Positions 26,145 to 36,190 of a DNA stretch of 64,000 bases are shown here, in pieces. A model generated the notes under the pieces. That model worked only from the letters and a program-made list of their open reading frames with translations, searched no databases and had not been told where the DNA came from. Origin of the DNA: Methanomassiliicoccales archaeon (GTDB taxonomy: Archaea; Thermoplasmatota; Thermoplasmata; Methanomassiliicoccales; JACIVX01); contig JACIVX010000001.1 of assembly GCA_014361295.1 (NCBI GenBank), positions 383,924-447,923 on the forward strand, read 5' to 3'. How positions within the stretch are numbered: position 1 is the stretch's first letter; each line of letters opens with the position of its first letter. The translations under genes were made by a program, and so were the position numbers.

Positions 26145-27590
26145 ATGGTGGACTTTGAAGATTATTTGAAAATGGTCATTGAACTTGCATCCAAAAAAGG
26201 GGCATCTTATGCGGAAGCAAGGTTCCAAGAAGACACTTTTGAATCTAATCTTCTGAAAAACGGTGCACCAGAAGTGACATCCTTCGACACGAAGAGAGGA
26301 ATTTCGATTCGCGTCATCGTTGATGGTGCCATGGGCTTTGGTGCGACGAACAGGATGAATAAGAAAGATGTCAGAAATCTCGTGATAAAAGTGGTCTCAT
26401 CCGCCAAAGAAGCCTCAAGAATGCGAAAATCAAAGATTCAATTCGAAGAGGCAACTATAGGAAAAGAAAAATTCGAAATCAGACCGAGAATCAAGTTTGA
26501 ATCAGTTTCAACGGAATCGAGGATCGAGCTTCTAAAGGAAGCGGATGCTGCTGCAATTGAAGCCGCGCGACAAATCGGCGTAGCTCTACCTGGCAGGTAT
26601 ATTTCATTGGACACCGCAATCACTACAAAGATCATTATGACATCGGATGGAGCAGATATTCGCAGCTACATTCCCCGAGTCTCGATCGATTCGATGCTGA
26701 CAGCTTTTGACCCGCAGAAAGGTTATGCACAGAGAACCATTTCTCTTGGTGAATCATCTGGCTGGGAAGCGGTCGAACGCTGGAATTTACCAGTTAGACT
26801 GAAAAATGAATCGATTAATCTCGGACAAACGCTGTTACACGCCGAGTCTTTTGAAAGCGGACGGTATGATGTTGTTCTCGGCCCTGAGGTTGTAGGCATC
26901 GTTAGCCACGAATCTGCGGGTCATCCAGCGGAAGCTGATAGAATTTTGGGAAGAGAAGCGGCGCAAGCGGGTGAAACCTATCTTAACAAGGAGTCAGTTG
27001 GCGTCAAGATCGGTTCGGAGGTCGTCAACGTTGTTGATGATCCAACAATACCACACTCTTTTGGATATTATCTCTATGATGACGAAGGCGTTAAAGCGAG
27101 AAGAAGGTATCTGATAAAAAATGGCAGAATTCACGAATTCTTGCATAATAGGGAGACGGCTTATGAATTTGGAACGGCCAGCAATGCTTCTTCACGCTCC
27201 GTTTCATACGACAGAGAACCGATCGTGCGCATGTCAAATACATTCGTTGAACCTGGCGACTACTCGTTCGAAGAATTGATCGAAGAAATCGCGAATGGGA
27301 TATATATCAAGAATTTTATGGAATGGAACATCGACGATCGCCGTTACAATCAGAAATATGTTGGCCTGGAAGCTTATAAAATTGAAAACGGTACCCTGGC
27401 AAAGAGGGTCAGAAATCCAGTCATCGAAATTACAACACCTGGCTTGTGGTCGGCGGTTGATGCGGTCGGAAAAGATCTCGAATTTTCTGCCGCGACCTGT
27501 GGGAAAGGCGATCCGATGCAAGGGATTCCTGTTTGGACAGGTGGACCTCATGTCAGACTGCGAGGCATCTACGTGGGGGGATCAGCGTGA
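26145..27590 (+). CDS. tldD: TldD-family metalloprotease subunit
   Basis: 481 residues. The zinc motif HESAGH (HExxxH) lies in VSHESAGHPAEADRI near residue 260; the family's C-terminal FGTASNASSRSVSYDREPIVRMSNTFVEPG and later Cys-containing ATCGKGDPMQG segment are present. TldD and TldE together form a heterodimeric protease that degrades unfolded peptides. Overlaps tldE by 4 nt (GTGA), so the two are coupled. Confidence 0.92.
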   Translation: MVDFEDYLKMVIELASKKGASYAEARFQEDTFESNLLKNGAPEVTSFDTKRGISIRVIVDGAMGFGATNRMNKKDVRNLVIKVVSSAKEASRMRKSKIQFEEATIGKEKFEIRPRIKFESVSTESRIELLKEADAAAIEAARQIGVALPGRYISLDTAITTKIIMTSDGADIRSYIPRVSIDSMLTAFDPQKGYAQRTISLGESSGWEAVERWNLPVRLKNESINLGQTLLHAESFESGRYDVVLGPEVVGIVSHESAGHPAEADRILGREAAQAGETYLNKESVGVKIGSEVVNVVDDPTIPHSFGYYLYDDEGVKARRRYLIKNGRIHEFLHNRETAYEFGTASNASSRSVSYDREPIVRMSNTFVEPGDYSFEELIEEIANGIYIKNFMEWNIDDRRYNQKYVGLEAYKIENGTLAKRVRNPVIEITTPGLWSAVDAVGKDLEFSAATCGKGDPMQGIPVWTGGPHVRLRGIYVGGSA

Positions 27591-28918
27591 AAGATGAAGA
27601 TATCTGCCAATTCGTGCTCGACCTATGTCGAAACGAGGGGGCCACCGACGTTGTGGTTATGGTGATAGAGAATGAAGAAAAGATGATCCGTTTCTCAAAC
27701 AACCAGATTACGGTTGTAAAGAATCTAGATGAGACTTCTGCAAGCATTTTTGTCCAGATAAAAGAGAGAAAAGTGGGAATAAATGTTTATGATCTTTCAA
27801 AGACGAAATTAAAAGCGGCAGTAAAGAAAGCCGTTGAGACTGCGGTCAAAAGCCAGCCTGGTGATGTTTATGCGCCGCTTCCCAAAGGTCCATTCAAGTA
27901 CGATGATCGATTGATGAACCAGGGGAAGATATCACTCGATACGGAAGAACTCGTGGGTAACGTACAAGAGGCAATCGATGCGGCATTAAGGGAAGGTGGC
28001 AAGAGAATTGCTGGCTCTCTTATCGGAAGGAACGCACATGTCACGATCATGACAAGTGGTGACGTGTTCGCGAGAGCGAATAAATCGACTCTTGAACTCT
28101 CTGTTAGGGCTTTTGTAAACGAGCATGCCTCTGGACATTCACTGTCAATCGCGGCAAAACCGGAGGATTTCAACCCAAAATCAGCAGGTGCTGAAGCAGG
28201 AACATTGGCCAAGCTATCGATGAATCCTATACAAGGCAATCCCGGGGAATTCACCGCGATTCTTGGCCCCTTGGTTTTCGCGGATCTCGCAAGCCAAGTT
28301 GGAAGATTCGCATCCGCATTCTATGTAGATGCAGGCATATCGTTTCTCGGCGATAAGATTGATAGTATAGTCGCATCAGAAATTGTCAGCATATCCGATG
28401 ATCCGTCTGCCGCTGGAACCTATGGCGCATTTCCGTTTGATGCAGAAGGGTTGCCAACTAGACGAACGCCAATCGTAGAAAGAGGTATCCTTAAGAATTA
28501 CCTGCATAATAGTACGACAGCCAAAAAATTTAATACTGAGAGCACGGCCAATGCGGGTTTAATCGTACCTCATCCCTTCAACTTGATCGTTGAACCAGGT
28601 AACTCAAGCATTGAAAAAATGATCAATTCGATCGATACCGGTCTCTACTTGACAAATGATTGGTACCTAAGGTATCAAAATTATAAAACTGGAGACTTCT
28701 CGACAATTCCCAGAGATGCCATGTTTCTAATCAGAAAAGGAGAGATCGATAAAGCCGTAAGAGAATTGAGAATCAGTGATAATATTTTGCGAATTCTCAA
28801 AAATGTGCGAGAACTGTCGCGCGAAAGAAAATGGGTTAAATGGTGGGAGGTCGACGTGCCGACTCTTACGCCAGCCGCGCTCGTCGAATCAGTCCGTTTT
28901 ACAAAATCGACCGATTAA
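27587..28918 (+). CDS. pmbA: TldE/PmbA-family protease subunit
   Basis: 443 residues from the GTG at 27587, overlapping the tldD stop (GTGA); a frame start at 27533 lies inside tldD and is rejected. Typical PmbA features are an N-terminal CRNEGATDVVVMVIENEEKMIRFSNN, a GAFPFDAEGLPTRRTPIVERGILKNYLHNS segment (listed in parts), and a NAGLIVPHPFNLIVEPG strand. It lacks the HExxxH site, as expected for the non-catalytic partner of TldD. Confidence 0.9.
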   Translation: MKDEDICQFVLDLCRNEGATDVVVMVIENEEKMIRFSNNQITVVKNLDETSASIFVQIKERKVGINVYDLSKTKLKAAVKKAVETAVKSQPGDVYAPLPKGPFKYDDRLMNQGKISLDTEELVGNVQEAIDAALREGGKRIAGSLIGRNAHVTIMTSGDVFARANKSTLELSVRAFVNEHASGHSLSIAAKPEDFNPKSAGAEAGTLAKLSMNPIQGNPGEFTAILGPLVFADLASQVGRFASAFYVDAGISFLGDKIDSIVASEIVSISDDPSAAGTYGAFPFDAEGLPTRRTPIVERGILKNYLHNSTTAKKFNTESTANAGLIVPHPFNLIVEPGNSSIEKMINSIDTGLYLTNDWYLRYQNYKTGDFSTIPRDAMFLIRKGEIDKAVRELRISDNILRILKNVRELSRERKWVKWWEVDVPTLTPAALVESVRFTKSTD

Positions 28919-29177
28919 TTTTTCAATTAGAATCAAAAAAAAGTGATACAAGATAACTCGCAGCCAGAGTCCCGATGATCGAATCGAAGAATCTCACGGG
29001 AATTGTGGAAACGTATCTCTTGAGATCTTACACCTAACCGATGATGCACCAGAAATGCTCTACTGATACCTCAGAAAAATAAGCACGATACCTGATGACC
29101 TCAAGAAATGAAATTCAAATCATAGATTGTCTGAATGCACTTGAACAAAAAGCCAGTTGTATGTTAGATCATCTGGA

Positions 29178-30002
29178 TCAATCATGAGGATTCATTTGAT
29201 AGTCAAGCAAGAGGGACAAGCTACCGCTCCTGAATCCCTCCAAATCCATGGCTACAAAAGCAAATCCAAGTTCTTTGAGTCTCCTTACCAACTCAAGTCT
29301 TCTTTTGACAATGATTTCCATGTCATCTGGTTCAACCTCAATCCGTGCTGTTAGATCATGATGTCTCACGCGCACCTGTCTGGCCCCCAAATCCCTGATA
29401 AAAGTTTCTGCGTCATCAATCATCCTGAGTTTTTCGAGTGTGATTCTCTCGTTAAAGGGGATTCTCGTTACGAGGCATGCATTTGATGGCTTATCAGCAG
29501 TGGCCAATCCCATTTCTCGTGAGATCGCTCTTATCTCCTCTTTTGTCAATCCAACTTCGGCCAATGGACTCCTGACACCGATTTCCTTCGCTGCCTTCAG
29601 CCCCCATTTGTGAGATACTAAATCATCCGCATTGTTTCCATCGATCACCGTTGAGAACCCCTCTTCTTGAGCTATTCTCTTGATGACTTCGAAAAGATTG
29701 CGTTTACAGATGTAGCAACGATCAACAGGATTTGAAACGAATTGAGGATCATTAAGCGGATCGACATTAATCAGCTTCAGTCTTACTCTAAATTCCTCTG
29801 CTATTTTAACGACACTGCTCCTGTCGCATGAGGGGGTGAGCGGTGAGATGTTCGTAATCGCCAGCACACGATCACCCAGGACCTCCGATGCAACCTTTAG
29901 GAGAAATGTGCTATCGACCCCACCTGAAAAAGCGACCGCGACACTTCCGAATCTCTCAAGCGTCTCTTTTAATAATTTGAGCTTTGCTTCTTTGTTTGTC
30001 AC
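29178..30002 (-). CDS. larE: LarE, ATP-dependent sacrificial sulfur transferase
   Basis: 274 residues. PP-loop SGGVDS at 26-31, NPVDRCYICKRNLF for the substrate site, IDGNNADDL, and the single conserved Cys in SNACLVTRIPFNE, which donates its sulfur. LarE converts the two pyridinium thio-carboxylate positions during synthesis of the nickel-pincer nucleotide cofactor of lactate racemase-like enzymes. Divergent from larB with 147 bp between the starts. LarC and LarA are not in the window. Confidence 0.9.
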   Translation of the reverse strand: MTNKEAKLKLLKETLERFGSVAVAFSGGVDSTFLLKVASEVLGDRVLAITNISPLTPSCDRSSVVKIAEEFRVRLKLINVDPLNDPQFVSNPVDRCYICKRNLFEVIKRIAQEEGFSTVIDGNNADDLVSHKWGLKAAKEIGVRSPLAEVGLTKEEIRAISREMGLATADKPSNACLVTRIPFNERITLEKLRMIDDAETFIRDLGARQVRVRHHDLTARIEVEPDDMEIIVKRRLELVRRLKELGFAFVAMDLEGFRSGSLSLLLDYQMNPHD

Positions 30003-30149
30003 GATAGTTAAAAAACATTAATGAAATATGAACGTTGTTAATGACCAATCAGTCAATAGATTGAATTCTTTGTGGATCTTTCGAATCGATCAGCATGAGA
30101 TGTTTTCAATGGAAAAGAAAAAGAAGATGATCGGGAATAATGACAACTG

Positions 30150-30935
30150 ATGAAAATTCGTGAAATACTGGCACAATTCAAGAAAGGAGAAATCAGCATC
30201 GAAGAGGCAGAGAGATTACTCAAATTGGATTTTCTTGAACGAATTGGCGATCATACGATCTTCGATCATGCTCGCGAAGCGCGTCGCGGTATTCCAGAGA
30301 TCATCTTAGGCGAAAGTAAACCTCCCGAGATTGTGTCGGAGATTATTCGCAAGGTGATGGAAAACAAAAGGATCATCATCGTCTCGAGGGCGTCCAGAGC
30401 ACACTTTGATGCGGTCGTCGATGCAATAGGATCAGAAGGAGTCAGATGGGAAGAAAGAGCAAAAATGATCGTAATTAATCGAAACGGGTTCTGCGCAAGG
30501 GAAGGGTTGATAGGAATACTCGCCGCAGGAACGTCCGATATTTCTGTCGCCGAGGAAGCTCGGATCGTAGCTGAGACGATGGGATGCCATGTCATGACTG
30601 CATATGATGTTGGGATTGCCGCTTTTCATCGTTTTGTTGATCCATTGGAATCGATGTTGAAAAATGGCTGTGATGCGATTGTCGTCGTCGCAGGAATGGA
30701 AGGAGCCCTTGCGTCTGTCGTTTCAAGTCTCAGCGATGTTCCTGTAATCGGTGTTCCTACATCAGTGGGCTATGGGATGGGAGGAAGAGGCGAGGCCGCA
30801 CTTCTTTCAATGCTGCAGACATGTTCTCCTGGATTGGTGGTCGTCAATATCGACAACGGAGTTGGAGCTGGTGCTACTGCCGCTCTGATCAGCCTCCGGT
30901 CAAGACGTTTAAGGAGCGAAAGATCAGTTCGATAA
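30150..30935 (+). CDS. larB: LarB, pyridinium-3,5-biscarboxylate mononucleotide synthase
   Basis: 261 residues. Features of the AIR-carboxylase-like family are LEERIGDHTIFDH-like LERIGDHTIFDHAREARRG at the N-terminus, AAGTSDISVAEEA, HRFVDPLESM and VAGMEGALASVVSSLSDVPVIGVPTS (quoted in parts), plus SVGYG near the C-terminal third. LarB carboxylates nicotinic acid adenine dinucleotide and hydrolyses it, the first step to the Ni-pincer cofactor. The divergent larE supports the assignment. The N-terminal 25 residues form a short helical tail. Confidence 0.9.
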   Translation: MKIREILAQFKKGEISIEEAERLLKLDFLERIGDHTIFDHAREARRGIPEIILGESKPPEIVSEIIRKVMENKRIIIVSRASRAHFDAVVDAIGSEGVRWEERAKMIVINRNGFCAREGLIGILAAGTSDISVAEEARIVAETMGCHVMTAYDVGIAAFHRFVDPLESMLKNGCDAIVVVAGMEGALASVVSSLSDVPVIGVPTSVGYGMGGRGEAALLSMLQTCSPGLVVVNIDNGVGAGATAALISLRSRRLRSERSVR

Positions 30936-31019
30936 TATTAAATTGAAATTAGAATGCCGATTGTCAATTGATCGGATGAAATCTCGCAAAGCCGCACAGA
31001 CAAGGGGACATGATTTAGC

Positions 31020-31994
31020 ATGTTTAGCTGGTCCTTGAGAAAGGAAAAATTCAGAATTCGAGAGATGAAATCGCAGGATATCGAAAAGGCGAGAGAGATT
31101 GCACAAGATGCATGGTCCGATATGGCAACAAGAGATGTGGGACGAAAAGTCATCTATCCAATGAGATCCGAGAAGATCATCGAAGCTTACATCTGGAAGG
31201 AACCACATGGATGTTTTGTTGCCGAAGTTTGTGGAGGAATTGTCGGCGCAGCCTATTCGCATGCATGGGGTGGAATGGGATGGATAGGTCCGCTTGAAGT
31301 CTTACCGGAATTTCAGAATCGCGGGATAGGGCGCGCCTTGCTCTCGGAATGTGAGAACTTTCTGAGAAGGTCTGGCTGCGAGGTTATAGGTGTTGAAACG
31401 ATGTCACATATTCCGAAGAATCTTCACTTCTATTTATCCCAAGGATATCGCCCAGATGCTTTGACCCTCATCGCCGAAAAACCCATTGTTGAAAAGCAAC
31501 CACTGAACTTGGGAGAAGATTGTGAAATTGAAGAGGTCAGAAACGATCCAATGAGTATTAAAGAAGCGGTCAGGACGATTGGATCGAAAATATTTGCTGG
31601 CCTTGACCCGTTTAAGGATATCGACATGATCGTCGAAAAGAAATTGGGCTCGGTTTTTGTATGGCGCATGAAACGACAGATCCTGGGCTTCGCTTTGCTC
31701 CACACGTATTTGAAAGAGGAAGAGGGCGACTACGCATCAATTAGACTTGTTCTTATTGATCCAGACTATTCTGAATCTGAGAGAGCCTTCGATGCGCTTC
31801 TCAGAGCATGTGAAAACGAATCATTTATATCTGGTAAGAAGAGGGTTTTTGCGAGATTTCCTGTACTCAATAACATAATTTACAAGAAAATGGCAATGAA
31901 TGGTTATGCGATTAAAGGGGCGAATATCAGAATGTTCAAGGGTCATTCTTTCAGTCAGAGAGGTGATTATTTCATTCTTTCACTCGCTGGCTGA
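31020..31994 (+). CDS. GNAT-family N-acetyltransferase, probably two GNAT domains
   Basis: 324 residues. The first GNAT core is clear: FVAEVCGGIVGAAY, IGPLEVLPEFQNRGIGRALLSECENFL (motif A QNRGIGRA) and FYLSQGYRP. Residues 170-320 look like a second, degenerate GNAT repeat (SVFVWRMKRQILGFALLHTY, ASIRLVLIDPDY) without a clean acetyl-CoA loop. Substrate unknown. It lies 84 bp after larB and 78 bp before the Nre gene on the same strand. Confidence 0.8.
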   Translation: MFSWSLRKEKFRIREMKSQDIEKAREIAQDAWSDMATRDVGRKVIYPMRSEKIIEAYIWKEPHGCFVAEVCGGIVGAAYSHAWGGMGWIGPLEVLPEFQNRGIGRALLSECENFLRRSGCEVIGVETMSHIPKNLHFYLSQGYRPDALTLIAEKPIVEKQPLNLGEDCEIEEVRNDPMSIKEAVRTIGSKIFAGLDPFKDIDMIVEKKLGSVFVWRMKRQILGFALLHTYLKEEEGDYASIRLVLIDPDYSESERAFDALLRACENESFISGKKRVFARFPVLNNIIYKKMAMNGYAIKGANIRMFKGHSFSQRGDYFILSLAG

Positions 31995-32071
31995 GTCGAT
32001 AATTAAACAATTTTCACAGACCTCGTCGCAAGAGTAAAATAAGTCGGATGTGAGTTAAATAGTGAGTATTC

Positions 32072-33361
32072 ATGATTGGGCAGAAACTAATTATGCCGAG
32101 TCTATTCGAAGATCCAGTTTTTTCCATCGGGAAAAAATCATCAGGGTCCCTCTGCGTCTTGTGCAAAGGATCAAAATTGCTCTGCGGGAAAGAGCGATGC
32201 CCATTGATGCTCAAATTCTACTCGCACGCAAAAACCAGGAGACTCATCGATGGCCTCGATTTATTTGGTGATTCACCACCAGGCGTATTTGTCGGTCGAC
32301 ATGGATATCCAAAAGTGGACATTGGTCCCCTCGTCCCTCCGCTGTTCGGTGATACATCTGTCATGGATACTCCTGAGCTATGGGTTGGAAAAACGATTGA
32401 CGAGATTGTTGATTTTCGATTTTCCCTTGTGAGGGGGAAATATAAAATCGATGTTACAAATACGAGTTCACCTGCAAGAATCGTTGATCAAACAAGGGAG
32501 CTTGCTCTTGCGATCAATCCAATCGGTGTGGAAGCTAAATTCGAAAAACCACCATCGGGTAAAATCGTGCTGGATGATGAGGTTCAGCCGTTCGGACCAT
32601 CTGGAAAGCTGAAGAAACTCAGCATTGAAAATCCAAAATTCGATCAGAAGATTGAAAAGGCATTCTATGATACGGATTTGAGCGCTGTGGAGGCAGTAGT
32701 TGGTCTATATCAGCAAGGGGTTATGATATCTCGAATACAAAAGGCATTTAGCGTCGGGGCTTTTGGAATTGGAAGGAATAGAAAGTTTGTTCCAACCCGC
32801 TGGAGCATCACTGCTGTTGATGACTTAATAGGAAGAGCTCTTCTCGAAAAAACAAGAACCTACCCATTGATTGACGAATTCAGAATTTATGATTGGGAAC
32901 AGCTCGACAATCGCTGGATCGTACTGCTACTTCCTACCACTTGGAAATACGAATTAATTGAAGCATGGTATCCAAATACCGCATGGAATCCCTCCGGAAA
33001 GCAGATTGAGATCATCAGTGATCACGAATTTTACAACGGGAGGAAAGAATACGCACAAATCGGCGGTTGCTATTATGCAGCGCGTCTTGCTGTCAATGAA
33101 CTACTCGAGAAGGAAAGGAGACAAGCTGGAGCTGTAATATTTAGAGAAGCTCATCCGGGTTACATCATGCCTGTTGGTGTCTGGAATGTGAGGGAGAACG
33201 TTAGAATGGCTCTGAAACAGCAACCATTTAGATTCAGCACACTTAACGATGCTCTCAGATATGTTGCTTCTCGAATGGACATTCCGATCGACGTCTGGAT
33301 GAGACACAGCGTAATTCTCAGAGACACGCTGCATCAGCGGAGAATCGAAGAATATGTATGA
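32072..33361 (+). CDS. nre: Nre-family archaeal DNA repair protein
   Basis: 429 residues. The N-terminal zinc-binding pattern has Cys at about 28, 31, 38 and 43 (CVLCKGSKLLCGKERCP), then the family's PSSGSFVG-like SPPGVFVGRHGYPKVDIGPLVPP and PSPLFGDTSVMDTPELW blocks, and KLKKLSIENPKFD. The last residues QRRIEEYV resemble a PCNA-interacting QxxIxxY motif, as known for Nre. Family members take part in DNA damage tolerance in archaea. Start could also be 32093. It overlaps the following radical SAM gene by 8 nt. Confidence 0.86.
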   Translation: MIGQKLIMPSLFEDPVFSIGKKSSGSLCVLCKGSKLLCGKERCPLMLKFYSHAKTRRLIDGLDLFGDSPPGVFVGRHGYPKVDIGPLVPPLFGDTSVMDTPELWVGKTIDEIVDFRFSLVRGKYKIDVTNTSSPARIVDQTRELALAINPIGVEAKFEKPPSGKIVLDDEVQPFGPSGKLKKLSIENPKFDQKIEKAFYDTDLSAVEAVVGLYQQGVMISRIQKAFSVGAFGIGRNRKFVPTRWSITAVDDLIGRALLEKTRTYPLIDEFRIYDWEQLDNRWIVLLLPTTWKYELIEAWYPNTAWNPSGKQIEIISDHEFYNGRKEYAQIGGCYYAARLAVNELLEKERRQAGAVIFREAHPGYIMPVGVWNVRENVRMALKQQPFRFSTLNDALRYVASRMDIPIDVWMRHSVILRDTLHQRRIEEYV

Positions 33362-34202
33362 CCTTTATTCGTTCGAAAATGGAAATCCGAATCGTGAGGT
33401 CAAATCTCTCGTAATAAGGGAGAGAGTATGCAAATCATCTCTTGTTCCATCGAAACTCCCTGGCTTGAATTATGCGCTAAATCCCTACAGAGGATGTGCG
33501 CATGGCTGCCTTTATTGTTACGGACCATCTGTGCTTAAAGTCAGAAGGGAATCATGGTCAGCTAAAATTGAAGTCAAAATCAATTTACCAGACATTCTAG
33601 AACGAGAAGTTATCAATAAGACCGGCGTTGTCGGAATTGGAACTGTGACTGATCCATATCAACCAATTGAACGCAGATACTGCATTACAAAGAAAAGTCT
33701 CGAGATCATTTCACGTTCGAATTTGAGAGCGAGTATACTCACCAAATCTGATCTTATTATTAGAGACGCAGATTTTATTGCCGGGATGGGCGGCGCCGAG
33801 GCGGGGATCACGATTACAACACTCAATGATGATTTTGCAGGTCAATTCGAACCGCATGCTCCTCCCCCATCCAAAAGAATTGAAACCTTGAAAAAACTCT
33901 CAGATGTGGGGATCGATACTTATGCGATGGTAGGACCGATATTACCTATCGTCACAGAAGATCAATTGGATACTCTCATCTCGGAGATTGCGTCGACAGG
34001 CACTAAACGTATTATGATTGACAAATTGCGGTTGAGGCCCGATATGACGAAAACACTCATTTCATGTGAAGTAATGAACGACCCTCGTTTTCGAGAGGAA
34101 TTCTTCAATAAGATGCATTCAGATTCTTTTTATCAAAGGATTCAAGGAGAAATTTTCAAACTATGCAAGAAATATCAAATAAGTTTTGAAAAAGCATTCT
34201 AG
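33354..34202 (+). CDS. Radical SAM protein related to spore photoproduct lyase (SplB/COG1533)
   Basis: 282 residues. Cluster ligands are C48, C52 and C55 in YRGCAHGCLYCYGPS, followed by VGIGTVTDPYQPIE, LTKSDLIIRDADFI and a MVGPILPIVTEDQLDTL segment. These are the marks of the COG1533 group, whose best-known members repair pyrimidine dimers by radical chemistry. The 8-nt overlap with nre points to a joint function in repair of DNA damage (inference). Archaeal members of this group are otherwise uncharacterised. Confidence 0.85.
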   Translation: MYDLYSFENGNPNREVKSLVIRERVCKSSLVPSKLPGLNYALNPYRGCAHGCLYCYGPSVLKVRRESWSAKIEVKINLPDILEREVINKTGVVGIGTVTDPYQPIERRYCITKKSLEIISRSNLRASILTKSDLIIRDADFIAGMGGAEAGITITTLNDDFAGQFEPHAPPPSKRIETLKKLSDVGIDTYAMVGPILPIVTEDQLDTLISEIASTGTKRIMIDKLRLRPDMTKTLISCEVMNDPRFREEFFNKMHSDSFYQRIQGEIFKLCKKYQISFEKAF

Positions 34203-34401
34203 AGAGGGACTTTGATTGATTCTTGACATATGTGAGTTAAATATGGCGATGAATCAACATTGATAAAAAACATGCTGGGTCAACTACCCTGTGCTGAGTC
34301 TAAAGCCCTCGCACTCTGTTTGACATAATCCCAGAAAATCATCTGCCAATGCAATACTTCATATAGAAGTACCAAAATACCGCCGCACAGGAGGCTACAT
34401 A

Positions 34402-36072
34402 ATGGCATATTCTATAGGGCAGGGTCAACCGATTATCGTACTTCGAGAAGGTACGGAAAGAAGTCGGAACCGTGAAGCACAGTCAAATAATATTGCTGCC
34501 GCGCGCGCCGTTGCCGATTCAGTTCGGTCGACCCTGGGGCCGAAAGGCATGGATAAAATGCTCGTTGACTCGATGGGCGATATCGTCGTCACCAACGATG
34601 GTGTGACGATTCTGAAGGAAATGGACGTCCAGCATCCAGCTGCGAAAATGGTCGTTGAGGTTGCGAAAACGCAGGATTCGGAGTGTGGGGATGGCACAAC
34701 AACCTCAGTCATCCTCGCTGGTGAACTGTTGAAAAAGGCAGAAGCACTCCTCGATCAGAAAGTTCATCCAACGATCGTCGTCAACGGATATAGGATGGCT
34801 GCCGCAGAGGCTGTGAAGACACTAGAGAAGATTGCAATCGATGTAAAAGCCGATAATGAAGATCTACTCAAAAAGATTGCAAGCACCGCAATGATGGGAA
34901 AGAGCGTTGGTGGCCAAAAGGAAAAACTCGCTCAATTGGCCGTTCAGGCCGTCAAATCGGTTGCCGAAAATCGTGATGGAAAGACCGTTGTCGATATTGA
35001 TAACATCAAGGTCGCTAAGAAAGTCGGTGGTTCGATTGCCGACACCGAATTGATCAGGGGAATCGTCATCGATAAAGAACGCGTTCACCCACGGATGCCA
35101 AAATCCGTTAAGAATCCGAAGATCGCGTTGCTAAGCGCAGCTCTGGAGATCAAGAAGACTGAGGTCGAAGCAAAAATCCAGATCAGCGATCCCACATCGA
35201 TGCAAAAATTCCTTGACGAAGAAGAGGCAACGCTGAAGAAAATGGTCGAGAAGATCAAAGCATCAGGTGCGAACGTGGTTTTCTGCCAGAAAGGAATCGA
35301 CGATCTCGTTCAGCACTATCTTGCCAAAGCGGAAATCTACGCAGTTCGAAGAGTCAAAGAGTCTGATATGGACAAACTCGCGAAGGCAACCGGTGGGAAT
35401 ATTGTCGGCAACCTTGATCAACTGGAGGTCTCTGATCTTGGAACAGCTGAACTTGTTGAGCAGAGAAAGGTCGGCGAAGAGGACATGACTTTCATCACTG
35501 GCTGTAAGAATCCAAAGTCTGTCTCGATCATCATTCGCGGCGGTACGGAACATGTTATCGATGAAGTAGAAAGATCCTTGCACGATGCGCTTCGTGTTGT
35601 CGGGGTGACACTCGAAGATGGAAAAGCTGTCGCCGGTGGTGGCGCTCCTGAAATCGAAGTTGCATTGCATCTTGCCAATTACGCTTCCTCCGTTGGAGGG
35701 CGAGAGCAGTTGGCTATTGAAGCTTTCGCTGGAGCCCTAGAAGTCATTCCTTGGGTGCTAGCGGAAAACGCTGGTCACGATGCAATTGATGTTGTTCTCA
35801 AGCTCAAGAGTGTGCACAAGAGCAACAAAAAAGGAGCGCAGTACTACGGCGTCGATTTGAACAGCACTGAACCTGTGAACATGCTCGATCAAAACGTCAT
35901 TGAGCCACTAAGGGTCAAGACACAGGCGATTAAATCGTCGGCTGAAGTTGCAGGCATGATCTTGAGGATCGATGACGTCATCGCGGCAAAGAGGACTACG
36001 CCATCCGAGGCAGGACCGGGAGGCCAATACGGAGAAATGCCGGGTGGACCGATGGGCCCAGGGATGATGTGA
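34402..36072 (+). CDS. thsA: Thermosome subunit (group II chaperonin)
   Basis: 556 residues, full length. Start ATG has AGGAGG 7 nt upstream. Hallmarks: [27 protein letters not shown] (in parts), the ATP site [24 protein letters not shown], and a flexible C-terminus [16 protein letters not shown]. It forms double-ring chaperonins that fold proteins in the cytosol. Base composition and codon use look highly expressed (more GC than neighbours). No sHSP or prefoldin gene is adjacent. A 199-bp upstream gap (34203-34401) probably holds its heat-responsive promoter. Confidence 0.95.
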   Translation: MAYSIGQGQPIIVLREGTERSRNREAQSNNIAAARAVADSVRSTLGPKGMDKMLVDSMGDIVVTNDGVTILKEMDVQHPAAKMVVEVAKTQDSECGDGTTTSVILAGELLKKAEALLDQKVHPTIVVNGYRMAAAEAVKTLEKIAIDVKADNEDLLKKIASTAMMGKSVGGQKEKLAQLAVQAVKSVAENRDGKTVVDIDNIKVAKKVGGSIADTELIRGIVIDKERVHPRMPKSVKNPKIALLSAALEIKKTEVEAKIQISDPTSMQKFLDEEEATLKKMVEKIKASGANVVFCQKGIDDLVQHYLAKAEIYAVRRVKESDMDKLAKATGGNIVGNLDQLEVSDLGTAELVEQRKVGEEDMTFITGCKNPKSVSIIIRGGTEHVIDEVERSLHDALRVVGVTLEDGKAVAGGGAPEIEVALHLANYASSVGGREQLAIEAFAGALEVIPWVLAENAGHDAIDVVLKLKSVHKSNKKGAQYYGVDLNSTEPVNMLDQNVIEPLRVKTQAIKSSAEVAGMILRIDDVIAAKRTTPSEAGPGGQYGEMPGGPMGPGMM

Positions 36073-36190
36073 GGGAATAATTCTCACATTTTTTTATTTC
36101 TTTTTCTTGATCTTTGTTTTTTTTCAACAAATCCGAAAGATTCTAATACAAACCAAAATGATTCAATCAATTAAAACTGGGAGGAGCTTC

